From Verrucomicrobiota bacterium (lineage in GTDB: Bacteria; Verrucomicrobiota; Verrucomicrobiia; Limisphaerales; UBA8199): a stretch of 64,000 bases of DNA. Position numbers and translations under genes: made by a program. The first letter of the stretch is position 1, and each line of letters begins with the position of its first letter. Below the pieces are notes generated by a model. It was not told where the DNA came from, did no database searches, and was given only the letters and a program-made list of their open reading frames with translations. Shown one piece after another: positions 52,193 to 63,775 of the stretch. The DNA lies in contig JAAYVL010000153.1 in NCBI GenBank assembly GCA_012517205.1, forward strand, positions 1 to 64,000, given 5' to 3'.

Positions 52193-52831
52193 TCAGGCCA
52201 CTCCCACGGCCTTCTTGGCCAGGGCCACGGCGCCCACCGCGTTCTCGCTGTAGCCATCCGCGCCGATTTCGTCGGCGTATTTCTGGGTAATGGGCGCGCC
52301 GCCGATGAGAACCTTGACCTTGCCGCGCACGCCCGCCTGGGTGAGCGCGTCAATCGTGGTCTTCATGGCGGGCATGGTCGTGGTCAGCAGGGCGGACATG
52401 GCCACAATGTCGGCCTGCTTGGCATTGACCGCTTCAATAAACTTCTCCGGGGAAACATTGACGCCCAGGTCGAGAACCTCAAAACCGCCGCCCTCGAGCA
52501 GGGAAGCGACCAGGTTCTTGCCGATATCGTGCAAATCGCCTTTGACGGTGCCGATGGCGACGCGCCCAACCGGCTTGTCGCCGCGCGCGATCAGGAGCGG
52601 CCGGATGAGCTCGAGGGCGCCCTTCATGGCGCGCGCGGAGATGAGCAACTCGGGCACGAAATACTCGTTCGCCTCGAAACGGCGTCCCACCTCGTCCATG
52701 GCGGGCACCATGTGTTCGTTGACCAGCTTCAGCGGGTCAATCCCGGCGGCCAGGGCTTCTTTGGTGATTAGTTGGGCGGTCTTGGCGTCGCCGCTTACCA
52801 CGGCATCGTAGAGTTGTTTTAGATCCGGCAT
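52193..52831 (-). CDS. corrinoid protein (B12-binding methyltransferase subunit)
   Basis: GRVAIGTVKGDLHDIGKNLVASLLEGGGFEVLDLGVNVSPEKFIEA contains DxHxxG; ATG 52831. Confidence 0.94.
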   Translation of the reverse strand: MPDLKQLYDAVVSGDAKTAQLITKEALAAGIDPLKLVNEHMVPAMDEVGRRFEANEYFVPELLISARAMKGALELIRPLLIARGDKPVGRVAIGTVKGDLHDIGKNLVASLLEGGGFEVLDLGVNVSPEKFIEAVNAKQADIVAMSALLTTTMPAMKTTIDALTQAGVRGKVKVLIGGAPITQKYADEIGADGYSENAVGAVALAKKAVGVA

Positions 52832-52897
52832 GAAGTTCCTTTTAATACGATTTGCACACGTTGTTGCGGCCACACTAGGCGGGGAAGATATTTCGAG

Positions 52898-53563
52898 TCA
52901 ACGCCGAATTGCAGATTTTGGCGTCCGCCCCGCACGCCTGGCGCAAGTGGCAAAGGCGGCCGGCGCTCTTCGCCCGCCGGGCTGGGTTATCCGGACCGGC
53001 AGGGCCTCCGGGCCGGGCGCAGCGTCCAGGGGCAATTCCGTCAGCAACTGCCACACCGGCTTCGCCTGGCCGGGAAGCACCAGGTCCGGCGCAATTTCGC
53101 TCAACGGCTGGAGCACAAAGCGGCGCAGGTGGGCGCGCGGATGGGGTAGCGTCAGCCGCTGGCTGGCGCGGGTTTCGCGGCCAAACGCAATCAAATCCAG
53201 GTCGAGCGGGCGCGGTTCGTTCATCACTTTCTTTGGCCTTCGGCCAAAGGCGCGCTCCAGCGCGCGCAGGCGCGTCAGCAACGCTTCCGGGGTTGCCCCC
53301 CGCCGCGGCGCAAAAGCCACGACCGCGTTCACGAACGCCGGCGAGCCCGGAGGACAATCTACCGGTTCCGTTTGCCACAAGGAGGACTTGCGCAAGGGAT
53401 GCCGGGAGAATTGCCGCAAGCAGGCCATCGCCCGCAGCACATTCTGCCGCGAATTCCCCAGGTTTGAGCCCAGGGCCACGATGGCCCACTCCCCGAGGTC
53501 CGCTGTTTCTTTCCGCGCGGCCGGACGGCGGGGGCGGGCGGGGCTTTGTCTTTTCGCCTTCAT
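52898..53563 (-). CDS. folK: 2-amino-4-hydroxy-6-hydroxymethyldihydropteridine diphosphokinase
   Basis: VALGSNLGNSRQNVLRAMACL; NAVVAFAPRRGATPEALLTRLRALERAFGR; EPRPLDLDLIAFG; LPHPRAHLRRFVLQPLSEIAPDLVLP. Confidence 0.93.
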   Translation of the reverse strand: MKAKRQSPARPRRPAARKETADLGEWAIVALGSNLGNSRQNVLRAMACLRQFSRHPLRKSSLWQTEPVDCPPGSPAFVNAVVAFAPRRGATPEALLTRLRALERAFGRRPKKVMNEPRPLDLDLIAFGRETRASQRLTLPHPRAHLRRFVLQPLSEIAPDLVLPGQAKPVWQLLTELPLDAAPGPEALPVRITQPGGRRAPAAFATCARRAGRTPKSAIRR

Positions 53564-54294
53564 TTAAGCCCCAGCACGTGCTGCATATCGTAGAGCCCGG
53601 GCGGTTGCTTCACCGCCCACACCGCCGCCCGCAGCGCGCCCTCGGCAAACGTCTCCCGCGTGGAAGCCTTATGGGTCAGTTCAACGCGCTCGCCCGCGCC
53701 GGCAAAAATGACCGTATGGTCCCCCACCACGTCGCCGCCGCGCACGGAGTGCAGGCCGATCTCCTCCGCCGGACGCTCGCCCACGATGCCGGCGCGTCCA
53801 TGCCGCAGGACCTGACCAAGCTGCTGCTGGCGGACCTCCGCCAGAATCTCCGCCAGCGTCCGCGCCGTCCCGCTGGGCGCATCGCGCTTCAGGCGGTGGT
53901 GCATTTCAACAATCTCCAAATCAAAGCCCGCTCCCAGTATCTCCGCCGCCTTGCGCGTCAGCCAGAACAGGGTGTTGATGCCCGTGGAAAAGTTCGAGGA
54001 CAGCACCACGGGGATTCGCGCCTGGCAACCGGTGATCTGCGATTTCTCCAGATCCGAATGGCCGGTAGTGCCGACGACCAGCGCCTTCCGATGCGCGGCA
54101 CACAGGGCCGCAATGCCTGGGGAGGCACTGTGCAGGCTAAAATCAATGACCACCTCCCCCCGGTCCAACACCGAACGCAGGTCGTCGCCCTGGTCAATCA
54201 GGCCGACAATTTGCAAATCCGAATGATGCGCGGCGCAGGCGGCCAGCGCCTGGCCCATGCGGCCTTTCGAGCCCGTGATGATGATCTTCGTCAT
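53560..54294 (-). CDS. dapB: 4-hydroxy-tetrahydrodipicolinate reductase
   Basis: MTKIIITGSKGRMGQALAAC; VVGTTGHSD; VVLSSNFSTGINTLFWLTRKAAEIL; EIVEMHHRLKRDAPSGTARTLAEIL. Confidence 0.95.
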   Translation of the reverse strand: MTKIIITGSKGRMGQALAACAAHHSDLQIVGLIDQGDDLRSVLDRGEVVIDFSLHSASPGIAALCAAHRKALVVGTTGHSDLEKSQITGCQARIPVVLSSNFSTGINTLFWLTRKAAEILGAGFDLEIVEMHHRLKRDAPSGTARTLAEILAEVRQQQLGQVLRHGRAGIVGERPAEEIGLHSVRGGDVVGDHTVIFAGAGERVELTHKASTRETFAEGALRAAVWAVKQPPGLYDMQHVLGLK

Positions 54295-54608
54295 ACGTGG
54301 CGCGCCGCGCGGGGCGCGTCCGCCCACGGACCACGCGGCGCACGGCGCTTTGCCGTCCCAATACGCCCGTCGCCGGGGGAAAAGTCAAACGGATAAGCAA
54401 TAGCCCTTTACGCCCCCAAGCGCCCCGGATACGGCAAGGATGGTGGGAAATTGGCCTGGAGGCTCGTCCGGCAGGTGCCGCGATAGCCAGAACCCGCCCA
54501 GGCGCAGGCTCGCATTTTTGCGGCGGCAGAAATCCCCCGATGTTTTGCTCAATAGCCCATGTTCGGAACCGGAATAATGCCAGACGCCGCAACTCACCAC
54601 CCGTCGCA

Positions 54609-54816
54609 GAACTGTCCAATTATTGGACACTAAGCTGTTTTCGCCCCTGCAAATCCTTCCCAAGGCCACTTTGAATTTAACCCGCGTAATTTCAGGCCCA
54701 TAAATAGCCACCAACTAGCCGTGTACAAGGGGTGTACAAGGGATGCTCACCGGGAGAACAACAGAAAATCCGATGGGCATCCGGGGTGCATCCCTTGTAC
54801 ACCCCTTGTACACGGC
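54609..54816. repeat. dispersed intergenic element, copy 2: 17-bp palindrome + 88-nt spacer + inverted 11-nt-unit array
   Basis: TGTCCAATTATTGGACA at 54613-54629; GCC-(GTGTACAAGGG)x2-ATGCTCACCGG-GAGAACAACAG-AAAAT-CCGATGGGCAT-CCGGGGTGCAT-(CCCTTGTACAC)x2-GGC at 54718-54816; 29-nt perfect terminal inverted arms. Confidence 0.93.
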
Positions 54817-55035
54817 TGGAAGGGATGGGGGCAGGAGGGGATAGGGAAGAGGTAGGGATGCCGTTATTGGGAAGGGATTTGGGAATGGAATTCCGGCTGG
54901 TACTGAAGGCTGGGCGATTGCGGCGAGTTTTTCTCTTGAGCCGGGGCAAGGTTCCTGCCATAAGAAGCGCATTGTGGATGGCCCTTCTTTCGAGGGCGAT
55001 CAATGGCATCAACCGAAAACGATCAGGAGTATAGA

Positions 55036-56595
55036 ATGACAGACAACAAAGTGCGCTGTGTTTACCCGAGGCTGCAGTTGGCCTATCTGCTGCAATTTGC
55101 GATTTGGGGGAGTTGGTGTGTGGCCTTGGGCGGCTATTTGAACGGGAAGATGAGCGGCCCGCATATTGGCTACCTGTATATGGCGATTCCGTGGGGGGCG
55201 ATTATTGCGCCGATGTTTATCGGGCCGATTGCGGATCGGTATTTTTCCGCTCAAAAGATGCTGGGGCTTCTGCACCTGATCTCAGGGGCGGCGCTGGTGG
55301 CGAGCGGCGTGATTTGCGCGCAGGCCGAGGCGGGGGCGGCGGCTGGCACGGTCTCGATCCCCTTCGGGCCACTGATGGCGTTGATGTTGATTTCCGGGGT
55401 CTGCTTTATGCCGTCCATCCCGCTGATTAACACGGTGGTGTTCAAGCACATACCGGATTCAGCCAAGGCGCCCAAGGTCTTTATCTTTGGGACGGCCGGC
55501 TGGATTATCGTGAACCTGGTCGTGGAAGTCTTCGGGGGAGGGGCGGCTCGTCCTAATTTCTTTTTCATCGGTGGCGGCTGCGGGCTGTTCCTCGGGCTTT
55601 ACTCATTTACATTGCCGGATACTCCGCCCAAGGGGGCGCCGGCGAAAGGAGCCCGGACGGATACTTTCGGCCTGGGGGCCTTGTCGTTGTTGAAGTCCCC
55701 CACGTTTAGCGTCTTCATACTTTGCGCGTTCATGGCGAGCATTTTCGGGAGCAACTACTTTTTCCCGTCGGTGGTGCCCTATCTGAGCGAGTATGGTTAC
55801 CCGGCGCCGGTGGCACTGGGCACGCTCAACCAGTTTTCCGAGCTGTTTTTCATGGCAATCCTGCCGTTTTGCGTCGCCCGGATAGGGCTCAAGTGGGTGC
55901 TGGTGATTGGCATGGGTGCCTGGGCGGCCCGCTATTTCATCTTTACGCTGGCGGGGTTCCAGTTTGCGCTGATCGGGTTGCTCTTCCACGGGATGGGGTA
56001 TGCGTTCCTTTATGTGGCGGCCTATATGTTTGGCGACCGGGTGGCCCCGGCGCATCTCAAGGCGAGCGTCCAGAGTTTGCTGGCGTTTTTGCTGTTGGGA
56101 GTCGGCCAGGTGCTCAGCGGTTACGCGTTCGGCTACCAGTTTGACCGCAATGCCCCGGCCATCACCAAGACGGTGGCGGTCGAGGAAGGGCAGCCGGGGA
56201 AAGCGCTCCCGGCATGGAATGACCCGGCGATGGAAACCTCGGCTTGGCGTTATTTGGACCTGACCAAGTCGGTCAAATATCTCTGTGGCGATAAGAACGT
56301 ATTCAACTTCGGGGAGCACCTCGGGATGTACACCCAGCCGGACGGTTCCATTGACCTGGATAAGCTGCCGGAAAACTGGGAAGCGGGCGGGGTGAATTAC
56401 ACCCGGGCAGAGTTGAAGGCGACGTTCGAGCGGATTGGGACCAAGGTCACCCGCGAGGACTATTTGAAAGCCCAGCGGCACAACTGGAAGGGGTTCTTCA
56501 TTCCGGCAGCCATTTTCGTGCTCGTGTGGACGCTCTTGTTCAGTGTGTTTGGCCGGCAGCCGGCGGCGGCGCCGGCTGAGCCCGCGAAGAGCTAA
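55036..56595 (+). CDS. MFS transporter, nucleoside:H+ symporter (NupG/XapB-like) family
   Basis: RLQLAYLLQFAIWGSWCVALGGYLNG...GIADRYFSAQKM-type pattern (IGPIADRYFSAQKMLGLLHLI)...FMPSIPLINTVVFKHI; multiple TMs; ATG 55036. Confidence 0.85.
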   Translation: MTDNKVRCVYPRLQLAYLLQFAIWGSWCVALGGYLNGKMSGPHIGYLYMAIPWGAIIAPMFIGPIADRYFSAQKMLGLLHLISGAALVASGVICAQAEAGAAAGTVSIPFGPLMALMLISGVCFMPSIPLINTVVFKHIPDSAKAPKVFIFGTAGWIIVNLVVEVFGGGAARPNFFFIGGGCGLFLGLYSFTLPDTPPKGAPAKGARTDTFGLGALSLLKSPTFSVFILCAFMASIFGSNYFFPSVVPYLSEYGYPAPVALGTLNQFSELFFMAILPFCVARIGLKWVLVIGMGAWAARYFIFTLAGFQFALIGLLFHGMGYAFLYVAAYMFGDRVAPAHLKASVQSLLAFLLLGVGQVLSGYAFGYQFDRNAPAITKTVAVEEGQPGKALPAWNDPAMETSAWRYLDLTKSVKYLCGDKNVFNFGEHLGMYTQPDGSIDLDKLPENWEAGGVNYTRAELKATFERIGTKVTREDYLKAQRHNWKGFFIPAAIFVLVWTLLFSVFGRQPAAAPAEPAKS

Positions 56596-57070
56596 ATGGG
56601 AGCCGGTCCCCGAGGGGCGCGGCATCGAGCGCCACGGCTGGCGGCGAGGGTTCGTCGCGCGCCGGCGCGGCGGTTTTGGTGAAAGGCCGCAAATGCGAGG
56701 GTGCGTGATAGGGGCTGCTGCCGGCTGGCCGCCTTTGGCGCGGACTGCTGCTGGGGTGGCAGGGATGTCGTGGGCTGCAGTCCAGTAGCGCCCCGCCGAG
56801 GGCGGTCGGGGGCCTGCCGGCACGGTTTCTAAAGGGGCGGCCTTGCGAAGGCGAGTCGTTCCTGACCGGGGATTTATCCGTCTCCGTGCCCCAAACAGCC
56901 GTCGGCTATCCGCGCACGCCCGCATTGTCGCCGCGCAGGCGGCGCTCTTCCAAACAAACCGCTTGGGGGACAGGCTCTAAACGGGGGGCTGCTCTATCCG
57001 GTTTGGAGCGTGGAGTGCGGGGTGCGGCCTCGCGCACGGCGCGACCCCGGATCGCCGGCGGCCTTGTTGC

Positions 57071-57949
57071 CTACTTCAACACTCCCACTGCCTTCATCGT
57101 CGCCTGCAGAACCCGCCGTTTTCGCGGGGGCAGGGGCACGAGGGGCAGGCGGTATTCCTCTTTGATCAGGCCGAGCATCGCCAGAGCCGCCTTTACGGGA
57201 ATCGGGTTGGTCTCGAGGAACAGGTCTTTGAAAAGCGGGTAGTATCGTTGGTGCAGCTTGAGGGCCGTTTCGGTTTTGCCGGCGGCAAACGCGCGCACCA
57301 TGCGCGCAACCTGGCGCGGGATGACATTTGAGGCCACGCTGATGACGCCCTGCGCGCCCACCGCCATGAACGGCAGGGTGAGCGAATCGTCGCCGCTGAG
57401 AATCACGAAGCGCGGCCCGAGCGCGGCCCGCAACTGGCTCACGCGGTCCGCGTGGCCGCCCGCTTCCTTGATGCCGATGATGTTCCGGCATTCGCGCGCC
57501 AGCCGCCGGGTGGTGTCCACGCCGATTTCGACGCCGCAGCGGCCGGGGATGCTGTAGAGCATGAGGGGCAGGCGCGTGCTCCGCGCGACCTGGCGGAAGT
57601 GCTGGAACAGGCCTTCGGGCGTGGGTTTGTTGTAGTAGGGCGCCACTTGGAGGGAGCCGTCGGCCCCGGCTCGCTCCGCCTGTTCCGTCAAAAAGACCGC
57701 TTCGCTGGTGGAATTGCCTCCCGTGCCCGCGAGCACTTTAATTTGCCGCCGCGCAAACTTTACGGCCAGCGCAATGAGGTGGACGTGCTCGTTGTAATCC
57801 ACCGTCGGCGATTCGCCGGTGGTGCCCACGGGGACGATTCCGTCCACGCCCGCCTGCACCTGGAGTCGGACCAGCCGTTCCAGCGCCAGCTCGTCAATCG
57901 CGCCGTTCCGGAACGGCGTCACCAGGGCGGTGTAGGTTCCGGCAAACAT
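57071..57949 (-). CDS. dapA: 4-hydroxy-tetrahydrodipicolinate synthase
   Basis: MFAGTYTALVTPFRNGAIDELALERLVRLQVQAGVDGIVPVGTTGESPTV...PYYNKPTPEGLFQHFRQVARSTRLPLMLYSIPGRCGVEI. Confidence 0.96.
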   Translation of the reverse strand: MFAGTYTALVTPFRNGAIDELALERLVRLQVQAGVDGIVPVGTTGESPTVDYNEHVHLIALAVKFARRQIKVLAGTGGNSTSEAVFLTEQAERAGADGSLQVAPYYNKPTPEGLFQHFRQVARSTRLPLMLYSIPGRCGVEIGVDTTRRLARECRNIIGIKEAGGHADRVSQLRAALGPRFVILSGDDSLTLPFMAVGAQGVISVASNVIPRQVARMVRAFAAGKTETALKLHQRYYPLFKDLFLETNPIPVKAALAMLGLIKEEYRLPLVPLPPRKRRVLQATMKAVGVLK

Positions 57950-57950
57950 C

Positions 57951-58760
57951 CTAAAGCTCAATCCTTCCTTCGAAGACGAATTCCGCGGGGCCGCTCAGCC
58001 GCACGTCGGCAAATTCCCCGCCTTCATCCTTGAAGCTGACTTCCAATTCCCCGCCGCTGCGGACCTGGATTCTGACGGGGGACGAGAGGCCGTATCGCCG
58101 CGCCGCAATCAGCGCCACGGCGGTCACCCCGGTGCCGCACGCCAACGTTTCGCCCTCCACTCCGCGCTCGAAGGTTCGCACCCGGAGGTGGTTGGGCCCC
58201 AGCCGTTGCGCAAAATCCACGTTGGTGCCCTGGGGGCCGAAGTGCGGGTGCTGGCGGATTTCCGGCCCGAGCTGCGCCATCGCCACTCGATCGGTATCCG
58301 GCACGAAGATTACCGCGTGCGGCACTCCCGTATTGATCGAATGAATCGTTTCCGTGCCCGTGGAAAGCGGCACCGGTTCATTAAGCCGCAGATCCCGGGG
58401 GCGGGTCAGGTTGACGGTGACGCGCTCGCCCTGAAAGCTCGCGGTGATGATGCCCGCCCCGGTCTCGAAGGTGAGTTCGCCCGGCGGCCCGGTCAGCCGT
58501 TGCACGAACCGGGCAAAACAGCGCGCGCCGTTGCCGCACATCTCGCCGGAGCTTCCATCGCAGTTATAGAACTCCCAGCCCCAGTCCGCCTGGCCCGAGG
58601 GGGAGGGGCCCAGGAGTATGACGCCGTCCGCGCCCACTCCCCGATGCCGGTCGCAGAGGCGCACGATTTGATCGCGGGTGAGCCGGACTTTCTGTGCCCG
58701 GTTGTCAACCAGCACAAAGTCGTTTCCCGCGCCGTTCATTTTGGTGAAGTCCAGAACCAT
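57951..58760 (-). CDS. dapF: diaminopimelate epimerase
   Basis: FTKMNGAGNDFVLVDNRAQ; CDRHRGVGADGVILLGPS; NCDGSSGEMCGNGARCFARFV; ETLACGTGVTAVALIAARR. Confidence 0.97.
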   Translation of the reverse strand: MVLDFTKMNGAGNDFVLVDNRAQKVRLTRDQIVRLCDRHRGVGADGVILLGPSPSGQADWGWEFYNCDGSSGEMCGNGARCFARFVQRLTGPPGELTFETGAGIITASFQGERVTVNLTRPRDLRLNEPVPLSTGTETIHSINTGVPHAVIFVPDTDRVAMAQLGPEIRQHPHFGPQGTNVDFAQRLGPNHLRVRTFERGVEGETLACGTGVTAVALIAARRYGLSSPVRIQVRSGGELEVSFKDEGGEFADVRLSGPAEFVFEGRIEL

Positions 58761-58822
58761 TAAGCGGAAGGCTAAGGCGTGGCGGGGCAAGTGTCGAGAC
58801 GGGAGTCGCGCCGATGGCGGCA

Positions 58823-60118
58823 TCACAGCCTAAGCAGGATGCCGGCGCGGGTCGCGCTCCACGTGATGACCATGATCAGAAGGGTCAGGACGCCGGCGTT
58901 CAGGGCGCCGGGCCAGCCGCTATGGTATTGCCACAGCAAGCCCGGCAGGCCCAGCACGGTAAAGAAGTTGGCGAGAATGCCAGGCAGAATGTAGGCCAGC
59001 AGCGCGTTCTGGCCGATGGGCACCAGCGGCCTGGCCCAGCGCTGCAGGTGGCCCAGGTCCATAAGGCAATACACGAACAAAAACGCCAGGCAGCAAAGCC
59101 CGCCGGTGACCAGGGTGTAGGAATCCGTCGCGGCGGTTTTATTGATGCCATGCAGCGGGCGGAGCAGGGTGCCCGCGAGGTAGAGCCCCAGCCCAAACCC
59201 CAGCAGGAACCGAACCCGGACGGCGGGCCGGAGCGCGGCTGCTTCCCCCACGAAACTATTTCCGACCAGCACGCCAATCATGACATTGGCAGCCGTGCTG
59301 CCCAGAACCGGCCCGACCCCGACGAAGCTGCGGATGGGGCCTAGCCAATCGAGCACGCCGTGCTTGTCGCCGATGTAAAGCGCGATCAGAAAGCCGAGCA
59401 TGCCCATGAGCGCAACGGAGCTGCCGCGAAATGCCAGGTAGGCCAGGCAGCAGACGAGATAGGCCCAGCCAATCAGGCCCAGAATGCCCCACCAGGCATG
59501 TTGCAGCCAGACAACCTGCCCCTCCGCATTCTGGCCGCGGAAAGCAATCAGCAAACCTGCCAGCACGAGGGCGGCCAGGGCGCGCAGCCCCAGGAAAATC
59601 CGCTGTTTCATGCGCGGCGCGACGGCAGGATAACTATTCCACAGCGCCACGACCGCCAGCATGGCCAGCAGAAACCAAAGGCTTTTGCTCAGGCCGGTGG
59701 CGTCGGCCGAGTAATAACTCGAATTGACCATGATGACCCCGACGAACAGCAGCGCGGCGGAGCGCGTAACCACGCGCCGCAGCAGAGAGAATCCGGATTC
59801 GCCCCGGGCCATGCGCTTATGCAGCGCCAATGGAATTGCGACGCCGACGATGAACAGAAACCCTGGAAACACCACATCTACAAACGTATAGCCTTCCTGT
59901 TCCGGGGGCAGGTGTTTGGCCCACGCGGGGATGTTTTTCACCCCGGCGAGATAGTTGACGAGCGTCATTGCCAGGATCACCAGGCCGCGGAAGGCATCCA
60001 GCGAGACCAGGCGGCCGGGCGCGCCCGCGGACGGGACGCCGGAGAGGCCCGGGGATGCGCGGTGCGGCAAAGTCTGCAGGATGGCGGCAGAAGCGGGGGC
60101 AGCCGGCGACGGTTTCAT
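58823..60118 (-). CDS. membrane acyltransferase of the heparan-alpha-glucosaminide N-acetyltransferase-like family (COG4299/DUF5009 type)
   Basis: RLVSLDAFRGLVILAMTLVNYLAG...FVDVVFPGFLFIVGVAIPLAL...LVPIGQNALLAYILPGILANF; ATG 60118. Confidence 0.8.
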   Translation of the reverse strand: MKPSPAAPASAAILQTLPHRASPGLSGVPSAGAPGRLVSLDAFRGLVILAMTLVNYLAGVKNIPAWAKHLPPEQEGYTFVDVVFPGFLFIVGVAIPLALHKRMARGESGFSLLRRVVTRSAALLFVGVIMVNSSYYSADATGLSKSLWFLLAMLAVVALWNSYPAVAPRMKQRIFLGLRALAALVLAGLLIAFRGQNAEGQVVWLQHAWWGILGLIGWAYLVCCLAYLAFRGSSVALMGMLGFLIALYIGDKHGVLDWLGPIRSFVGVGPVLGSTAANVMIGVLVGNSFVGEAAALRPAVRVRFLLGFGLGLYLAGTLLRPLHGINKTAATDSYTLVTGGLCCLAFLFVYCLMDLGHLQRWARPLVPIGQNALLAYILPGILANFFTVLGLPGLLWQYHSGWPGALNAGVLTLLIMVITWSATRAGILLRL

Positions 60119-60459
60119 GCTCCGCAATCTGAACCAATCGCGGGCCGGCGACAAGCAGAAGCCGCTGGCGGGCGGATGCTCTGTTCTGCCCGGCGGGCGG
60201 GCGCCCCGGATACTCCAAGCCCGGGCGCAACTCCAGGGAGTCACGCCCGGGCTTATTCCCAGGACAGGGCAGCTTTCATACCTTTCCCCGCCGCCCCTGG
60301 TCTTTAATCCCCACAAACACCACCAACTCTCGCGCGGTATCCAGAACCGCAAGAGTAAGTTAACGCAAAGCCCCCGGGAGGTATAGTCAGCCAATGGCGG
60401 ATTATTTTGTAAGGGAAATCCTTATCGATCGGGGGCCGACGCGCTCTGCTTCCTTTCCC

Positions 60460-60490
60460 AAAAAAAAGCGCAGTCAGCGAAGACCGCGCT
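60460..60490 (-). terminator. intrinsic terminator for leftward transcription
   Basis: Minus-strand AGCGCGGTC-TTCGCT-GACTGCGCT followed by T8; 9-bp stem with one mismatch. Confidence 0.5.
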
Positions 60491-60717
60491 AAGGGCGGGC
60501 GGCGCGGAGGTAGAGCGTTTCCGGCCGCCATCAGCCTGTTCCGTTTAACGGAATACAGCACTATCCTTTCTCGTTGGAGAGGCCGCAATGCCAATAAATA
60601 CGCAAGCAACCGCTGTGTAGTTCTACGGATAAAAGCGCCGCGGCGGGAACAGGCCGGGGGCAGCCTCCCAGCCAGGGGGGGGGCGCGCCTGATGGCCAGA
60701 TTTTGGCACCGCGCGGA

Positions 60718-60745
60718 TTGACATTACCGATTGGGTTAGTATGCT
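60718..60745 (+). promoter_or_regulatory. candidate sigma70 promoter of the pilus ATPase operon
   Basis: TTGACA - 16 nt - TATGCT, about 47 nt upstream of GTG 60792. Confidence 0.5.
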
Positions 60746-60791
60746 GCTACACAAGTTTCTAACGACATTCGTGCGTAGCATAAAATAAACT

Positions 60792-62510
<1,719 letters not shown>

Positions 62511-62641
62511 ATGCCCCGCCGGAAAGCAACGCAATGAGCAGTGTGACGAAAGCGCGGCGGCGCTGTCCAATGATTCAAAGCCCGGGGACGGTGCAGCGGG
62601 GTGGCGCGCCGGCGGGAACCGCCGCTTAACTGGATTCAAGC

Positions 62642-63763
62642 ATGTCTTACTCAATGTCCGATCTGTTGCAGTTGGTCGTCTCCGAAGGAGCGTCCGACCT
62701 CCACATCCGCGTGGGCACGGCGCCCGTCATCCGCGTGCACGGCATTTTGCACCGGGTGGAAGGCCCCTCCTTGTCGCCGGAAGACAGCGAAGAACTGATG
62801 CGCAGCATCACCTCGGAAGACCACATCCAGCACGTGCGCGAGCGCGGCGGCGCCGACTTCGGCTTTGCCTTTGGCGATATGGCCCGCTTCCGCGTCAGCG
62901 TGTTCAAGGAAAAGGGCAACTTCGGCCTGGTGCTGCGCCAGATTCCCAACAAGATGCTCACCATGGAGCAGATCGGGCTGCCGCCCTCGGCCAAGGAACT
63001 GCTCTACAAGCCGCGCGGCCTGGTGCTCGTGACCGGCCCCACCGGCTCGGGCAAGACCACCACGCTCGCGTCCATGATCAACATCATCAACGAAGAACGC
63101 GACGAGGCGCACATCGTCACCATCGAAGACCCCATCGAGTACTACCACAAACACAAGAAAGCCCTCATCACCCAGCGCGAAATCGGCGTGGACGTGCCGA
63201 ACTTCGCCGAGGCGCTCCGGCGCGTGCTGCGCCAGGACCCGGACGTGATCCTAGTCGGGGAAATGCGCGATTTGGAGACCATTGACGCGGCCATCACGGC
63301 GGCCGAGACCGGGCACCTGGTATTCGGCACGCTGCACACCACCGGCGCCGCCAAGACGATTGACCGTCTCGTCAACGCTTTCCCCACGAACCAGCAGGAG
63401 CAAATCCGCATCCAGCTCTCCACCGTCTTGCAGAGCGTCATCTCCCAACTGCTGATCCCGCGCGTGGACAAGCCGGGGCGCGTGGCGGTCTTCGAGATCA
63501 TGATGAACACCCCGTCGGTGGCCGCCTTGATTCGCGACAACAAGACCTTCCGCATTCAGTCCGACATCCAGACCGGCGCCAAATACGGGATGGTGACGCT
63601 GGATAGCTTCCTGATTGACAAATACCTGGCCGGGATGATTGCCCGCGAGGAAGTGATCACCAAGTCCCAGGACCCGGTTACCATCCAGGCCAAACTGCAG
63701 GAGCTGGAGCTGGCGGCGGCGGTGGGCGCCGACGCGCAAGCCGTGGTCGAAGGAAAAGTGTAA
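62642..63763 (+). CDS. pilT: twitching motility ATPase PilT
   Basis: [111 protein letters not shown]. Confidence 0.95.
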   Translation: MSYSMSDLLQLVVSEGASDLHIRVGTAPVIRVHGILHRVEGPSLSPEDSEELMRSITSEDHIQHVRERGGADFGFAFGDMARFRVSVFKEKGNFGLVLRQIPNKMLTMEQIGLPPSAKELLYKPRGLVLVTGPTGSGKTTTLASMINIINEERDEAHIVTIEDPIEYYHKHKKALITQREIGVDVPNFAEALRRVLRQDPDVILVGEMRDLETIDAAITAAETGHLVFGTLHTTGAAKTIDRLVNAFPTNQQEQIRIQLSTVLQSVISQLLIPRVDKPGRVAVFEIMMNTPSVAALIRDNKTFRIQSDIQTGAKYGMVTLDSFLIDKYLAGMIAREEVITKSQDPVTIQAKLQELELAAAVGADAQAVVEGKV

Positions 63764-63775
63764 TCCCGCCGTCGT

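Noticed and set aside
50581-52290. 569-aa plus-strand ORF opposite the corrinoid operon
   Set aside because: Spans three well-supported minus-strand genes and has no domain signature; GC-driven open frame
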